Below, piece after piece: positions 46,913-59,877 of a DNA stretch of 64,000 nucleotides. The stretch comes from Yponomeuta sedellus (lineage: Eukaryota; Arthropoda; Insecta; Lepidoptera; Yponomeutidae): assembly GCA_934045075.1 (NCBI GenBank), contig OW203726.1:8330860-8394859 (forward strand), written 5' to 3'. Each line of letters begins with the position of its first letter. Position 1 is the first letter of the stretch. The notes below the pieces were generated by a model that saw only the letters and a program-made list of their open reading frames with translations, made no database searches and was not told where the DNA came from. The position numbers and the translations under genes are program-made.

Positions 46913-47051
46913 CGTAAGGCTCGCCGCTGTCTTACAATCCTCCACCAACCCAGACTTGGCCCCCGTGGTGGAGTATGGCCTAATCTTCCTGCGATGCAGG
47001 AAGAGACCAGCAGTGGGGACATACAAGGGGACATACAAGGGTTGATATCGA
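46913..47051 (+). mobile_element. 5S-like SINE, 3' fragment
   Basis: CTGTCTTACAATCCTCCACC, CCCCGTGGTGGAGTATGGCC and GGGGACATACAAGGGTTGAT are present, with a short tandem duplication of GGGACATACAAGG at the end. The head is missing. Confidence 0.75.
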
Positions 47052-49500
47052 TGCGTATGTAAAGACAACGTGGCGCCATGAACAATATCTAGATGCCAAT
47101 CAGTCAGAAGGAAAATATTGTAATTCCATCTCATTCTACTCCTTGGCGTGTCGATGGCAAGCCATCGTGGTGAAAGGATTTGCCAATCAACGTAAGGGAC
47201 TCGCTGATTGTGTTCCAGGGTGAGCCAGACATACTTACGGGCTCATTGAGTTCGTCGTTCGGGGAGGCTCCTTTCAAGACCCATGCAAAGTCTTATTGAA
47301 AAAAAAAAACAACACGTTGTAACTTTCAGAAATATCGAGAGTGTGTCTAGAATAGATAAGGCGTGTATCTCCAAAAGTATGTCAGAAAGACACAAATAAC
47401 ACCGCGGGCTTATCTCCCAGCGGTGTGGGATTACGAGGGCACGTGGTAGGCTTTCAACATACAAAGTTTTAAAAGGGCCCGCTAAAAATATTTCGACATA
47501 AGTTCTGAAATCATGTTTCCGCATATCAAATTGCGTACTATACTAAGATGTCAAATAGCAACTTTTTGTGATGGGTTATACTAGGGAAACAGTAGAACCC
47601 ATCGTGTTATCAGAAAATAAACATTACCTGTTAAAAATAACCGGCTGTTATTTGTCAAAGCGCTGCTCATGGTGCTCGCGCCACTAAGGAAAAAGTCTTA
47701 TCTTTTTTTATAATCTTTTTTTAATTTTTTTATCTTTTTTTGTAAAGATAGTGATTTTTCCACGCTCCCACGGATCTCGCACCTCGGCCTATTTAGTCAT
47801 AAGTCCATGGCCCTAGTTTCTCGGTTATGGGTTCTAAATATCGCTATAATATGATTGAGAGATTGTGCTGACACTTTTTTGCAAAAACGATGTGTAAAAA
47901 AAGATATGATTTTTTCCATTGGGGGCGCTTGTGTTACTGCATAGTCCCTTAACGTCTTGATGCCGATACCGAGACTAATTCCGGAAAACACTTTTTCCTA
48001 CTCTTTAATCCTACTCTTTTTCGCACTTCACTACTGGGTAAGTCCAAGAAAACGTGTAATATACGTTGAACCGGTCCATCTCTTTTTGACTCTCACTCAA
48101 GTTAGAGCGAGAAAGATTTTATGAGTACGAATGATGATGTTGACTATTTTCCTGATAAGTATTGTAGTAATAACTGATACAGTCTGTTATTATTTCAATC
48201 TAAGCATATAAAAGACCTAATAAATGATTTATTACTGGTGAGCGTCTCTTCTATAGCTGATATTTTAGTCTCAATTAAAGGCGATAGGTGAGATTCAATT
48301 TTCAACGTTATATATCGTATTTTTCCTTTCGTTTTTCCGTCTTTTCTGTATCTTCTGATGAGCACGTAGTAAGTACGGGCATATCGCTTCCCTAATGGCC
48401 TCCATGCGTGCCCGCTACAGAAAGCGGGAAGGCCCGACTTCGAAGATGCATGAAGATTTATTTAGCGGCTCGTTAACCTGAAACGAAGGCCGATATATCA
48501 CATTATTATGATGTTATCTTAGCATGATAAAAAATATGTACGTTCTTAGTTTGATGAGTCTCATCCACTCTGATACAGACTATCAGTTTTCGCCGGCGTA
48601 GCTTTGGTACACAACACTTTACCCGCGATTAAGTGCTATAGGCAGAATCTGCAAAACATTCACAAAACCTGTCAAAGAGAATTCCAGCAGTATGGGATGA
48701 GAGCAAAAAATTCCGAACTCGGATGCAGTCATCAATTACATCAGGCGTCGAACCGAACGCGTCACCGATGTCCATTACGATGCAACACGCTTGTCTAATT
48801 AATGAACAGGGCTCTGGCATATTATTAGAGAGGACGAAAACCGCGTAACCAATATTAGTAGCGATAATATTTCATCCACTTCGGGGTACACTGTTTTCAT
48901 ACGGTATTGCATTTCTGTGGCGAGAGCTAATTAATTAATTGGAAATTAGGTATCCAATTGCCCATGGTCCGGCAGAAACCCATTTTTTCTATTTATTTTT
49001 AGTTTTGTCACCTAGGTTCTCCAGAAAATATTGATATTTGGTAGTCTCAAGCCGCTTCAAATAGTTAAATCTCCTTTAGCGCGCTACAGGTATACAAAAA
49101 TTTGTCCCATCACAAAATTAGGTATGATCTGCCCTCATCTAACAATTCGTAGCAGAATAAGGAGTAGAGTAATATCTCAGAATAAGGAGCAGTAGACTAT
49201 CTCAGCCGTGTCCTTGAAGTACCTAATTACCTATGCCGTGTATGCCCCAGAGCGCCCGCCGCCGTGCCCGCTCGATGAAAAAGGGGTTGCCAAATTATAT
49301 GTCGATATTTTGAAACGTGTTTGAAAGTGCTACATCAAATTGTCATATTAGTTTCTTCGTTAATAATTTTATCAATTACGTAACTTTTCTGCTTACGATA
49401 ATTAATATTTCGATTTTCGTTGCGTTTCAGCCGTATGCAGCCGTAAGCTTTTTTTGTCGTGGTGTATAATAAAGAATTTTCTGTAGTATTTCTTAGTGAT
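47052..49500. other. Unassigned DNA
   Basis: No gene or clear repeat recognised. Short frames (93 codons minus at 47243, 64 codons at 48604) have no known domains. Confidence 0.4.
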
Positions 49501-49684
49501 TCGCGATACTTATACATAGTTATAAATTAAACGCGTCAAATCGCGATTATTTATTAGGTAAAACGTAATTACCTTGTTTCCCGACGTTTCAGCACATTAC
49601 AGCAATGTGCTCTTTGACCGCGATAGACCGCTTTGTTTGGCTAACGTTTTACCTAATAAATAATCGCGATTTGACCCGTTTAAT
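49501..49684. repeat. Family H repeat, folded back on itself
   Basis: 49527-49567 and 49644-49684 are inverted copies (AAATCGCGATTATTTATTAG and complement). The left side continues into CCCGACGTTTCAGCA as at 4890. The mariner-type copy 2 abuts its right edge. Confidence 0.7.
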
Positions 49685-49685
49685 A

Positions 49686-50341
49686 CACAGGGTGTCTCAT
49701 TCAAATCGGTCAGTATGGGAAAGTCTAAAACTATAAGACATACGAAGATCTGTTCTGAGGAACCATGTCATCGATTTTAATAACAAGAAAAACTGCATTC
49801 ATACATTTAAAAAAACATCTGTACTCTTTTCGGGATCGAACCCGGTTGTTTTGAAAAAAAAAAACCTACACTATTTCTATTTAGATATCGATTGTGTAGG
49901 TCTTAAGCAGTAAATGTCTGTATGAAACATGATGTCTAAAATAAATAAAATGCATTGTTTTCACATACTTTAATTTGTTTTAGTAGGTGCTCGAAGTGAC
50001 CGCCGACTTTTTCAATACAATATTCAACACGTTTAGGTAACGATCTTACGATTGCATTTTGTATGAAAACAATGCTTTTTTTTTCATTTTAGACATCATG
50101 TTTCATACAGACATTTACTGCTTAAGACCTACACAATCGATATCTAAATAGAAATAGTGTAGGTTTTTTTTTCAAAACAACCGGGTTCGATTCCCGAACG
50201 GAGTACAGATGTTTTTTAAAATGTATGAATGCAGTTTTTCTTGTTATTAAAATCGATGACATGGTTCCTCAGAACAGATCTTCGTATGTCTTATAGTTTC
50301 AGACTTTCCCATACTGACCGATTTGAATGAGACACCCTGTA
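49686..50341. mobile_element. Tc1/mariner-type element with long TIRs, copy 2
   Basis: The ends are CACAGGGTGTCTCATTC and GAGACACCCTGTA, flanked by TA. The inverted arms are about 250 bp, longer than in copy 1. The loop holds the transposase C-terminal fragment on the minus strand (AIVRSLPKRVEYC, GGHFEHLL). A B-box-like GGTTCGATTCC lies at 50184-50194; the left-arm counterpart near 49833-49843 has lost one base. Confidence 0.8.
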
Positions 50342-50968
50342 TATAACAAAGAATATTCTGATCTTCTTGTCTTACTCTTCCAGTGCGTTCGTAGTCTTCT
50401 CGAAAAAGTCAATAAATAATGTGACATCATGAACGTCAGGGGAAGCAATTAATGTGACCGCACGTGGCAGACGGCGCGGCACACATCGCTATCGCCCGGC
50501 GGTGGCTCAGTCGTTTTATTGCGGAACGATTCATCTTATCCACGTCGTCGTTTCGCATGTTGAATTGCTGAGCAACAGGAAACCCGGGATTATTCACATA
50601 TCTTTTAGTGTTCAACGCCAAAATCAGAGCGACAAATGGGCTGCAATTTAAGGTCTCTACGGAAATTTGTTGATAAAAGCGAATTTTGTTCGATCAACAT
50701 TAAAAATAGACGTCGGTAACCGGAACCGTAATGATGTACCTGACAGGGTGTTCGGCAGACGGATTATCATATGGTATTGTGGAGAGGCGGGGTCATTTGG
50801 AAATTATACACTACATTTGTCTATGTACACCGTTAAAAAGTCAACAGAAGTTTTGAAAGAATTATAACTCTAATTTTTAATACAGTGATCTTGATAGCAG
50901 GGATAGCGTGATTAGAATCAAGTGATTTAAAAAAAATATTTACTTTAATCTGTACTTTTTTTTACATA
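50342..50968. other. Unassigned DNA
   Basis: Nothing recognised. Confidence 0.4.
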
Positions 50969-51677
50969 AAGGAGAATGGGCAAAAGTGGTCCAAAAGCTG
51001 CCACGGATAAGAATAACACCAATCGATAGATATCTTTTTTCTCACCAAATTAAATTTAACATAATTAAAATCCGTAACAGAGATTTTTTTAAGTGTGATT
51101 CCATATTCATTGTAGTTAACTTGGTTTTTCTATAGATAGGACTTAATATTATTGTGCAATGAAATGCTGCTTTCCTGATTTTTTGCTGCTTTTTAGATCT
51201 AATATTAGACGAATATCTATAGAATGGCAGGCATAAGTTTAATATTGAGTATTTTAATAAAAATGTTTTCTTTCGTTTTATTTTTCATAATTATGATATT
51301 TACGCTTACAATCACGCTCTGGGGGCATTTTCATAAAAAAAAATATATTTACATACTGTATGGATATTTTTTAACATATATTTTTTATGAAACAGGCCCG
51401 TATTTGTATGATACAGGCCCTTGGGTAGTTAGACCGTATTGCTAGTTACAACCAAGCCGTATTTTGTACAAAACGACTTTGGAGCAGAGCAGCAGTCTTT
51501 AAACTAGTCAGTTTACATTTCATTGATAAAATAAAAAGTATTTTTCTCAAAATCACCCGGACCTATTTTGATGCCCTTTTGTCACTTTGAAATAAGCATA
51601 TGAGCCTTTACTTTGGCACATGTTTGAAACGTGGAGCTCCTTGGACCAAGCTCCATACATTTTTGCCCATTCTCTTT
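50969..51677 (+). mobile_element. MITE with AGAATGGGC ends, copy 1
   Basis: Terminal inverted repeats GGAGAATGGGCAAAA and TTTTGCCCATTCTCTTT bound about 0.7 kb. The inverted sister copy at 54205-54902 matches along its length. A hydrophobic 73-codon frame at 51224-51445 is broken by an indel in the sister copy, so it is probably not a gene. Confidence 0.75.
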
Positions 51678-54204
51678 TAAAATAAATAAAAAAGTGAACG
51701 CGACTTCGGCGCGCACACACATGTCAAATGCTATATTTACCTACTGCACCGAGCAGGCAGCCGGTTAAGATGAAATTGTTAAAAAATTATGTGCTTTGTT
51801 ATTTTTATTAAATTAATATAACGTTGTGTTTTTTAGTAATGAATTAGTTAAATAAATAGGCAATAAAAGGCTTTATAAAAATATTAAATTTAATTTAAAA
51901 AAATCGGTTATCTTATAAAACATGACCTGCTTAATAGTTTGAAATGTAGGTGACTCAACAAAAAGCAACAAAATGTGTCATTAATAAAAACTAGACGCCC
52001 GACTTGATATTATATAAATGAATAGAGCTTCCAAACTACCTCACCATTACCACGTGATAATCCATGTGTCTAACACCCTATACAATGTCATGTTACTACG
52101 CAAAATTATAGTCATTAGAATCCAATCTTCCGGCAATCGTGGCACATAAAAGGCGCCCGTAAACGATAGCGGACATCATCGTTATTACGCGAGCGAGATA
52201 GTTATGTTGGGCGAAATGATTGAAGAGGACAACTTAAGAGCGGGTGCGGGTAGGCATTGCGGGCGAGGTGACGGCCGGCACCTGGGCCCAGGCGCCTCGG
52301 CTAATGGCCTGTCGCCGCGTCCATCCGCGTCGGTGATTGATCGACACACCCCCTGACACGTTTGTACACTACACACACCATCAGCCGCCTGAACGCCCTG
52401 CTCTCTACATCCTCGCCATCGCGCGCAATCCATCAAACATTTTTTCTGCAATAGATAACAGCGCATGTATCACGTTTAAGACGTCTCTCACCCTGAAGCG
52501 CATTGAGACATGGATATTACGAACGCAGCGCTTGCGAGGTTCTTATGGTGAAGCCTGTTCATGCCATTATAAATAGCTACTTAAATGGTCCTTCTACTCC
52601 AATAGGCATCCCCTGCCGATTGTGAAAATAAATCTCGAGTTAAATGAAAAAGGTGCGACACAACACAGGGCAAGCTCCGCGAATGCCCTGTGTTGTGTCT
52701 AAACAAAGCTGACAACGCCTTCTGCAATAGCAGAGTTTTTCAAGTAGAAGTAATCAATTTTCTCGACAATTTCACAGTCATCTTGAATCTTTTGAAATTC
52801 ACAAAACATTTAGCCAATTCAGCGCGCAAGGCGGCCCGTTATAATAGGGCTTGTTGACTGAGAGGGACAGTCATCGTAAATACAAACCATTAACGTATTG
52901 TTACTTGTTAGTGTCCCTCCAAGCGAGGCTTCTTTTATTTCCAGGACACTTCGAGATTTTCTCCGTGAGGTATTGAATTTACATTTTACTTTAGATGGAA
53001 CCAATTAATAGAACAGAGAGAACATTGAAATTGAAAACAAATTTAGTCACAAATAAAGAATGAAAAACGGAAGTAGATATATTTATGTAAAATAGTAATG
53101 CCTTAAGGATGAAACACACCAACGCGGTGGCGGTCCATAAATACGTCCATGTAAATTCTAATGCAGTACGAGCAAATGACGTATGAATTGACAGCAAATG
53201 CCACCGCCATTTATGTGTTTGATCCTATAGCCGTACTTGTGAGCTCTGTTCAACAACAATTTTCAAGGAAGATTGCTGGTAGAGGCAGGTTGAGGATGGC
53301 CGAGGACAGAAAGAAGGAAGTGGCGTGCCAGTGCCGTACTCGTCCACTGCTGGACGAGAACGGGCCGATTCGTTGATTGAATTTTCCTTACACATATTTC
53401 ATGTAGGTACATATAGGTATCTACGAGTACGTCCCGTTAAGATAGATAAAAATAAATAGACATATGGGAACCAAACCCAGTGCTCGTAGAAAGTTGGACT
53501 CGGTCCAACTTTTTGGTCAATAATATCGGAATATTATTGACCGCTTTTTAAATCAATAATATTCTATCAAAGTCGAGCCGTAATTCTGCAATAAGTAGGA
53601 CTCGTTAGCGGAGACAGAAAGCACCAGGAAGGCTCTATTGTGAGATATGGCATGTAGGATCTAGAACATTATATTTATTATGAAAAGTTAAAAAAAACCA
53701 GCCACTTGCATGTCGGACTCGCGCATCGAGGGTTCTGTACAAATTTGTAAGTACTTACATAATAGATATATAGTAGTTTAGCAATCAATTCTCACAATAT
53801 TTCCGAGCTTTTCCTGAACTTCAAAGACAAATTATTTTATGATTTTATCTTATATTTTTCAGTTTTTTTCCTGTTTTTTTTGTCAAAGACCCAACTAACC
53901 TTAGTTACACGATTTCAATAATGATTCACTTACTACGTAACAAGGAATCATATTTGGTAGTTATATCTACAAATAATAACCACAACAACAGAAACTTTTA
54001 AAAACACAAACTTGAACTTAGCCATAAGTGAACTTAATAATAAATAAAAGTAAACCAATATTTGTGCCTTTCAGGTTTTCACTAATTCTACTTTATTGTA
54101 GCCTCAGACCATATTATTCATATTACACACCCGGTCTAGCTTAGATATCAGCTGTAACTTTACTTCTGAAACCTCAACTACATCACATCTCCATAAATAT
54201 TTTA
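51678..54204. other. Unassigned DNA between two MITE copies
   Basis: Contains a CpG-rich patch at 52220-52400 (93-codon minus frame without known domain) and a 15-bp-arm hairpin at 52658-52698. At 53693-53750, ACCAGCCACTTGCATGTCGG and GAGGGTTCTGTACA look like a family B end. Confidence 0.4.
52658..52698. repeat. Hairpin, 15-bp perfect arms
   Basis: ACACAACACAGGGCA and TGCCCTGTGTTGTGT with an 11-nt loop. Confidence 0.8.
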
Positions 54205-54902
54205 AAAGAGAATGGGCAAAATGTATGGAGTTTGGTCCAAGGAGTAAAGGCCCATATGCTTACTTCAAAGTGACAGAAGGGCATAAAAATGAGTCCGGGT
54301 GATTTTGAGAAAAAATACTTTTTATTTTATGATGAAATGTAAACTAAGTAACTAGGTTTAAGACTGCTGCTCTGCTATAAAGTCGTTTTGTACAAAATAT
54401 GGTTTGGTTATAACTAGCAATACCGTCTAACACCCAGGGCCCTGTTTCATAACAAATACGGGCCTGTTTCATAAAAAATATATGTAAAAAATATCCATGT
54501 ATGTAAATATATATTTTTTATGAAAATGCCCCCAGAGCTCGATTGTAAGCGTAAGTATCATAATTATGAAAAATAAAACGAAAGAAAACATTTTTATTAA
54601 AGACAGTCAATATAAAACTTATGCCTGCCATTCTATAGATATTCGTTTAATATTAGATCTAAAAATCAGAAGCATATGCACCAGAAAATCAGGAAAGCAG
54701 CACTTCATTGCACAATATTATTAAGGTAGGTCCTATCTATAGAAATTCAAGTTAAATACAATTAATATGGAATCACACTTAAAAAAATCTCTCGGACGGA
54801 TTTTAATTATGTTAAATTTTATTTGATGAGAAAAAATATATCTATCGATTGGTATTATTCCTATTCGTGGCAGCTCTTGGACCACTTTCGCCCATTCTCC
54901 TT
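54205..54902 (-). mobile_element. MITE with AGAATGGGC ends, copy 2 (inverted relative to copy 1)
   Basis: Starts AAGAGAATGGGCAAAATGTA and ends CACTTTCGCCCATTCTCC. It shares GAGTCCGGGTGATTTTGAGA-type and CCCCCAGAGC(T)CG blocks with copy 1 in reverse. Confidence 0.75.
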
Positions 54903-57900
54903 CAAGAAAAACTTTCCTTCTTCTGCCAAATAAATTTCATTTCATTTGAACTAGTGCAGTATAGTTGGTACAGCTACTGTTGGTACGTTAGAGTAATTAA
55001 TAAAAATGAGAAAAGTTAACAAGTTTTTTATGCTTGCAGAAGAAAACAGATATCCGTATTCGTAGCATAAGATTTTGGACGATTTTTTTCGTAGTTCTAG
55101 ATCAGCGGGAAGTCACTGAATTTTGATTCCCTTAAGTGTCGAAATATACGTATTTTTTTGCGGCATAAATGACCGCAGCTTGTTTTTGAATTAATTTAGA
55201 AATTAGATTTTTTCGCAATTTCAAGGGATTACAGGCATGAGTATATGGTTTTAATTTCAACTCGATACCGTCCAGGAATCTCGGATCAGGGATGGGAAAA
55301 TGCAGATTTTTTCAACTTTTTACATAGTTCACATTTCTATGTTCTAAATAAAGTTTTTTCCTTTCATTTTAAACTTATTCATAAAGACTGACATGAAGGT
55401 TTTTGGGGTTATTTCCCTCCGGGTCTTCCTCGATCAACTATGAAGTTACCACAGTTCATTATACGCCAAAGAAATGACGGAAAATCACGACGGGTATCGA
55501 GTTTCAAACTACAAATCAAGAAAGGAAATAATTTATGGAATATTTTATCCCGGCGGGACTCACTCACGTTCAGGACTTCCCAATTACAATGTTGCAAGGA
55601 AAGTGATCAGAATAGGTAGGATAAATTCAGATATATATTTATCAATATGTTTATTTTTTATTTTGTTTATTTTTGTGACCACAAATACTTTCTAGTAGGC
55701 ATATGGTAACTTTTAGTTGTTATATTCTTTTTAATGCACTAACCCGTGCTAGGGTTTTAAAAAAACTTTTATAGTTGTTTTAAGCCAGTGTTGTAATATT
55801 TGTTTAAAACCGTGTTTAAATCCCTGTTCAAAAAACTCCAATTAGAAACACGTTTTTTATGTTCTATTTTAAACAGTGTTCGAAACACCTGTTTTATAAC
55901 ACTTTGTTACTTTTAAACATGCCAACGCTGGTCTAACAGACAGACACGGATGAAAAACGAAGTGTTCCGTCGGTGTTTCAGGTTCCGTTTTTCCTCTTGA
56001 GACAAGGAACTCTAAAAAGAGTAAGTACACGTTCTCTCAATATCTATTGGCCTTTGACTGAACCTTCGCAGATATAACGAGGTTCTTGAATGGATGGAAA
56101 CGTTGAGTTCCCGACTTCGCTGTTTGTAAAATAATAGGGGGCTTTCTTTGTGAAAAGGAATAATGATACAGCCGTTTTAATGGTAATAATACGATCTAAT
56201 GCTTGATTTGGTTGGATCATTCATTTATTTATGTATTTCAGAAGAGGCCTCGCCTGTAGAATTTTATAGGTAACCATCGGACAAAAGAACCTATTCTTAA
56301 CTTTCAAGGTCAAACTCAACAGTACAACTTAACACGCAGCCCTTGTATAGACCTCATGGATGGGCGACTTTTATGACTTGATCAGCATTCAAAGATAGTT
56401 AAAATATAAACATAACGGAACGCCAGTATCCTGGAGGGCTAGACAGAGATCAGGGTTCAGAAGGAATATTGCGTTGGTTTGGATAAACAGACGAAGGGCA
56501 ACAAAAATATAAAATAGCCCTATAAATTAATTCATAATGCTTTAAACTAACCGTGAGAAAGAAAACGACAACAGGTAAGCGCTCTTTCAGGGGGGAACAA
56601 AGCACCTGATCTGAACAATGCGGCTATACACTTCAGATAACACAACATTGAGGCAGGAAATAAAGCACGAGGGAGAAAGGCACAAACAAATTAAACATTT
56701 ACATTGCGCCCCCTGCCAGCGGAGTGAGCAGAGAAGTTTGACAGTGGCGTTTTATTACTGTGATCAACACGAAACCAGACGCGTCTGCGCATCAGAGGAG
56801 GGTTATGATTTCTCCACGACTGGTAGAAAATGCTTAAGGCATTTACTCCGCCGCATTGTACAGTGCGATGCCTGTATGAAAACTCGCAGGTCTAAAATTG
56901 AGATCCTGCTCTAGCGAGGAAGTACGCCACGCGGTTCACAGTGACCTAAATAAAAATGTTCAGCGGCGCTTTCAACGGCAAACAGCTGGTTTAGATAACG
57001 CCTGGTCGGAACAAAAGCAGTCTGTCAGTCGCTCCCGAAAAAAAATGTTGGACACGTCACATCTTTCAACAAATATCGACGGCGTTCAGCGGTCTTAAAA
57101 AGCTGGGGATTTTTTAGGGAGAAATTTTTTTTGCTTATCGCTTATTTTTTGCTAAATTAATCTCACTAATTTAACCGTCCACGAACTCTACTAGCGGGTT
57201 GTGAGTGGTTGGCAGTGCGGATATCCCTGAACAGCCTACGTGCAGGCGTTGTTTGATCCAAGGAAAACCTACAAAACCTTTTTTTATTTGTACGAAAAAG
57301 TTTGATAGATGCTGATATATGATGCCGATGCAGAGCTTGAGGAACAATATCGCAACCTTAACCTATATCTACCCTGAAGCTTCACAGTGAGTCTGAAAAG
57401 ATCTAAGCATCACCTAGCACTAGCAATGCCGCGCTTCTGGCGCCAGGTCTAATGAGTACGACGGACTGACGCTTTAGATATGATATAAGATGGACTGCTC
57501 TAAGACATATGTTAATGCTCACAGTGAAATCTAGTGACAAATTTCAGAGATAAAATCTATACTTTCAATAAGCAGAAGAACGACCTTAAATTTCTAGTCC
57601 TTTCATTTATCTGAACTCTTTTTTGTACACCTAAAATGTATGTGGTATAGATGCATTACAATAAGCCTAACGTTTCTTTGGAAATTATCAATAGAATACC
57701 ACAAACTTGTTCAGTTGGTGTACCCACTAACAGATACCTCCTATTGCCTCGACATCGATCGTTCGATTAACGTTCTTGTTTGAAAAATGAGTAAACAATA
57801 ATTTGGTTTTCAGGAACCTCGACTAAGGCGAGTCATTTGAAAATTAATTGAAAACACGAAAAGTTTACACAGCAGATTGAATTTGCTAAATTAAAATATG

Positions 57901-58266
57901 TAATGGACGGAATCTTTTTAACAAACGCAAAAAATACTACCTCTCTTTTTTATTACATTTCGCATGAATTGCTTTGATCTTGGGGTCTTTAGAAGAAGAC
58001 GCCACTCAAAGTTCGCCGAATAGGTTAAAATGGATTTCTTTCTATTCAGGGATTTCGCGTTCAGATTCTTAAGGAATTTGCATTTCAATCAGTTCGTCAA
58101 AAGTCTGCTTCATGCAAACGTACAAAATTATGAAACAAAAACTATTTAGGTAATGAGATTAGATGAGAAATCATCTATGTACCTAGTACCTACCTGATTT
58201 TTTTTTAAATAATTTAACCGCAAACGGAACTATGTACGAGTATCAATAAGTCAAAATGTTTGTTGC
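54903..58266. other. Mostly unassigned DNA
   Basis: Contains a family C tail (about 55732-55751) and a family B fragment (55925-56025: ACAGACAGACACGG, CAGGTTCCGTTTTTCC). Near 56425-56460 there is a decayed non-LTR end (TATCCTGGAGGGCTAGACAG). Open frames of 98 codons (56618-56914) and 66 codons (56898-57098) lie in a less AT-rich stretch but show no known domain. Confidence 0.4.
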
Positions 58267-58279
58267 AATGAAAGAACAT

Positions 58280-58314
58280 GGGTGGATTTTTTAGCCTCTA
58301 AATAGGTTTTTAAA
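58280..58314 (+). mobile_element. Very short family C SINE insertion with 13-bp TSD
   Basis: Only GGGTGGATTTTTTAGCCTCT...GGTTTTTA, the last ~35 bp of the family C tail, is present. Exact direct repeats AATGAAAGAACAT at 58267-58279 and 58315-58327 flank it. Confidence 0.8.
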
Positions 58315-58462
58315 AATGAAAGAACATTTAGGATAGAATTAGGTAGTTTTTTGTGAACCTTGTCTGTATGAAACAAATTATCAATACTATTCATAAAAGA
58401 CATTGAAAGAGTTGTGATGGGTTAGAACTTCCGAAGAATACAGGCCTATTTTTATAAAAAGT

Positions 58463-58569
58463 CGATCCCACTAAAACGTTCTTAAGAAACGGAGTTCAAG
58501 TCGGTTTATGAAAGATTTTTTTTTTGTAAACTGTCTTAACTCCGTGTTAAGAGTATTTTAGTGGGATCG
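58463..58569. repeat. Fold-back MITE, about 33-bp arms
   Basis: 58463-58496 (CGATCCCACTAAAACGTTCT...) pairs imperfectly with 58538-58569 (...TATTTTAGTGGGATCG). Confidence 0.75.
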
Positions 58570-59470
58570 CCTTATAACAATAAGACAGATTTTTATACTA
58601 AAAGGACACTTCAGGACTAGAACTCCTCTATTTCACAATGAGACTCCACTGCAGTAATTTCTTCGTACCAGTCCATCCTACCGCCCATACCCATCCTGGA
58701 TCTGAGTGATACGGTGAGGACCTATGACTGCCGCAACTTTCCGGCGATGCATGTGCTATGGCTGCGTCGTCGCTTGTGTGTCAGATACGTTTATAAAACA
58801 TTCTTCAAAACTATTGCAGCGCTCATGTTACAAAGAAATTGTTCAAATAAGAAACTAATGGCTATTTTGAGGTAGGCAAGGATTGATCCCAGTAGTATTT
58901 TATAAATATAAGTACTTTGTTGATGAGGAAAGAAACAAACAGGGTAAACCAAAGAAAAAAGCTAAACCTCTCGGTTTGGGAGCCAGAGCTTCGAAAAATT
59001 AGTTACTTCATCACCGGAGGTTGCCTGTTGGCTTCTTGTATCTAAATGAGAAATTGTAAATATCAACAATTGTCGTGTGGTATGAGATTCACTCTTTGAT
59101 GTTGCACAGGGAGGCATTTCTCTCCAGTTTGTTTGTCTGTACAGTTTATCCAGTCATTGTAATGTAAACAAGAACTAGACGTAAATATTGACCAAGTGCG
59201 TGCGTTTCAAGGCGAAGTTTTTCTTTTACAATCGTCGCGTTCAATCGTAAGTTTACTTAGCTGTGATAGGTGTTATAGGTATTTTCCTTTCAGCTTTGTT
59301 TTATGTGCTACTGCCTTGAAATTATTTACGTTTCTACGAGTACAAACAACCTTTATGCTGGAGAAAGGGAGACGCCCTTCCCTAACAAAATACCTATTGC
59401 ACTTTAATTCCAAAACGGATCGCCGAATCGAAAGATGAAAGATAGTTTCTACAAAACCACAATATTATAA

Positions 59471-59547
59471 ACGACCAATTCAACGATGTAACAACTGATT
59501 CAACCTCCTGTGTTACATCGACCAATTCAACGATCTAACACAGGAGG
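59471..59547. repeat. Overlapping direct and inverted repeats
   Basis: CGACCAATTCAACGAT occurs near 59472 and 59519. CCTCCTGTGTTACATCG (59504-59520) is an inverted copy of 59531-59547 with one mismatch. Confidence 0.7.
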
Positions 59548-59763
59548 AGGGGAGGAAACCATAAAAATAAACTTTTTAAGATTTTATTTTACAGTTTCGT
59601 TTGTGTTTTAATGTTTTACCCTCAGAACACAAAAATAAGGAGAAGTGCCTTGTGGGCGTGGCACTGTCGCCCAACGTTAGCCCATTTGGGCTAACCTCTG
59701 CGAAACTTTAAAATATGGCCCTCAATCGCTTCGCGCCAGCCGTCGTAGTAACATCTGAGAAAA

Positions 59764-59877
59764 ATGCCTAATTGCGCAGTGATTACTTGCAGAAATCGCT
59801 GTGATACATGCTATTCAAAAACAGGGGAGTGTCTTTTCACCGGTAAACCTATTTTACTCACTATATTTGTCTTATAA
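59764..59877 (+). pseudogene. THAP-like N-terminal fragment, copy 2 (tentative)
   Basis: Identical to the frame at 32032-32145; see that entry. Confidence 0.35.

Noticed and set aside
51224..51445. 73-codon hydrophobic frame that could be a small membrane protein
   Set aside because: It lies inside a MITE and is broken by an indel in the sister copy at 54205-54902.
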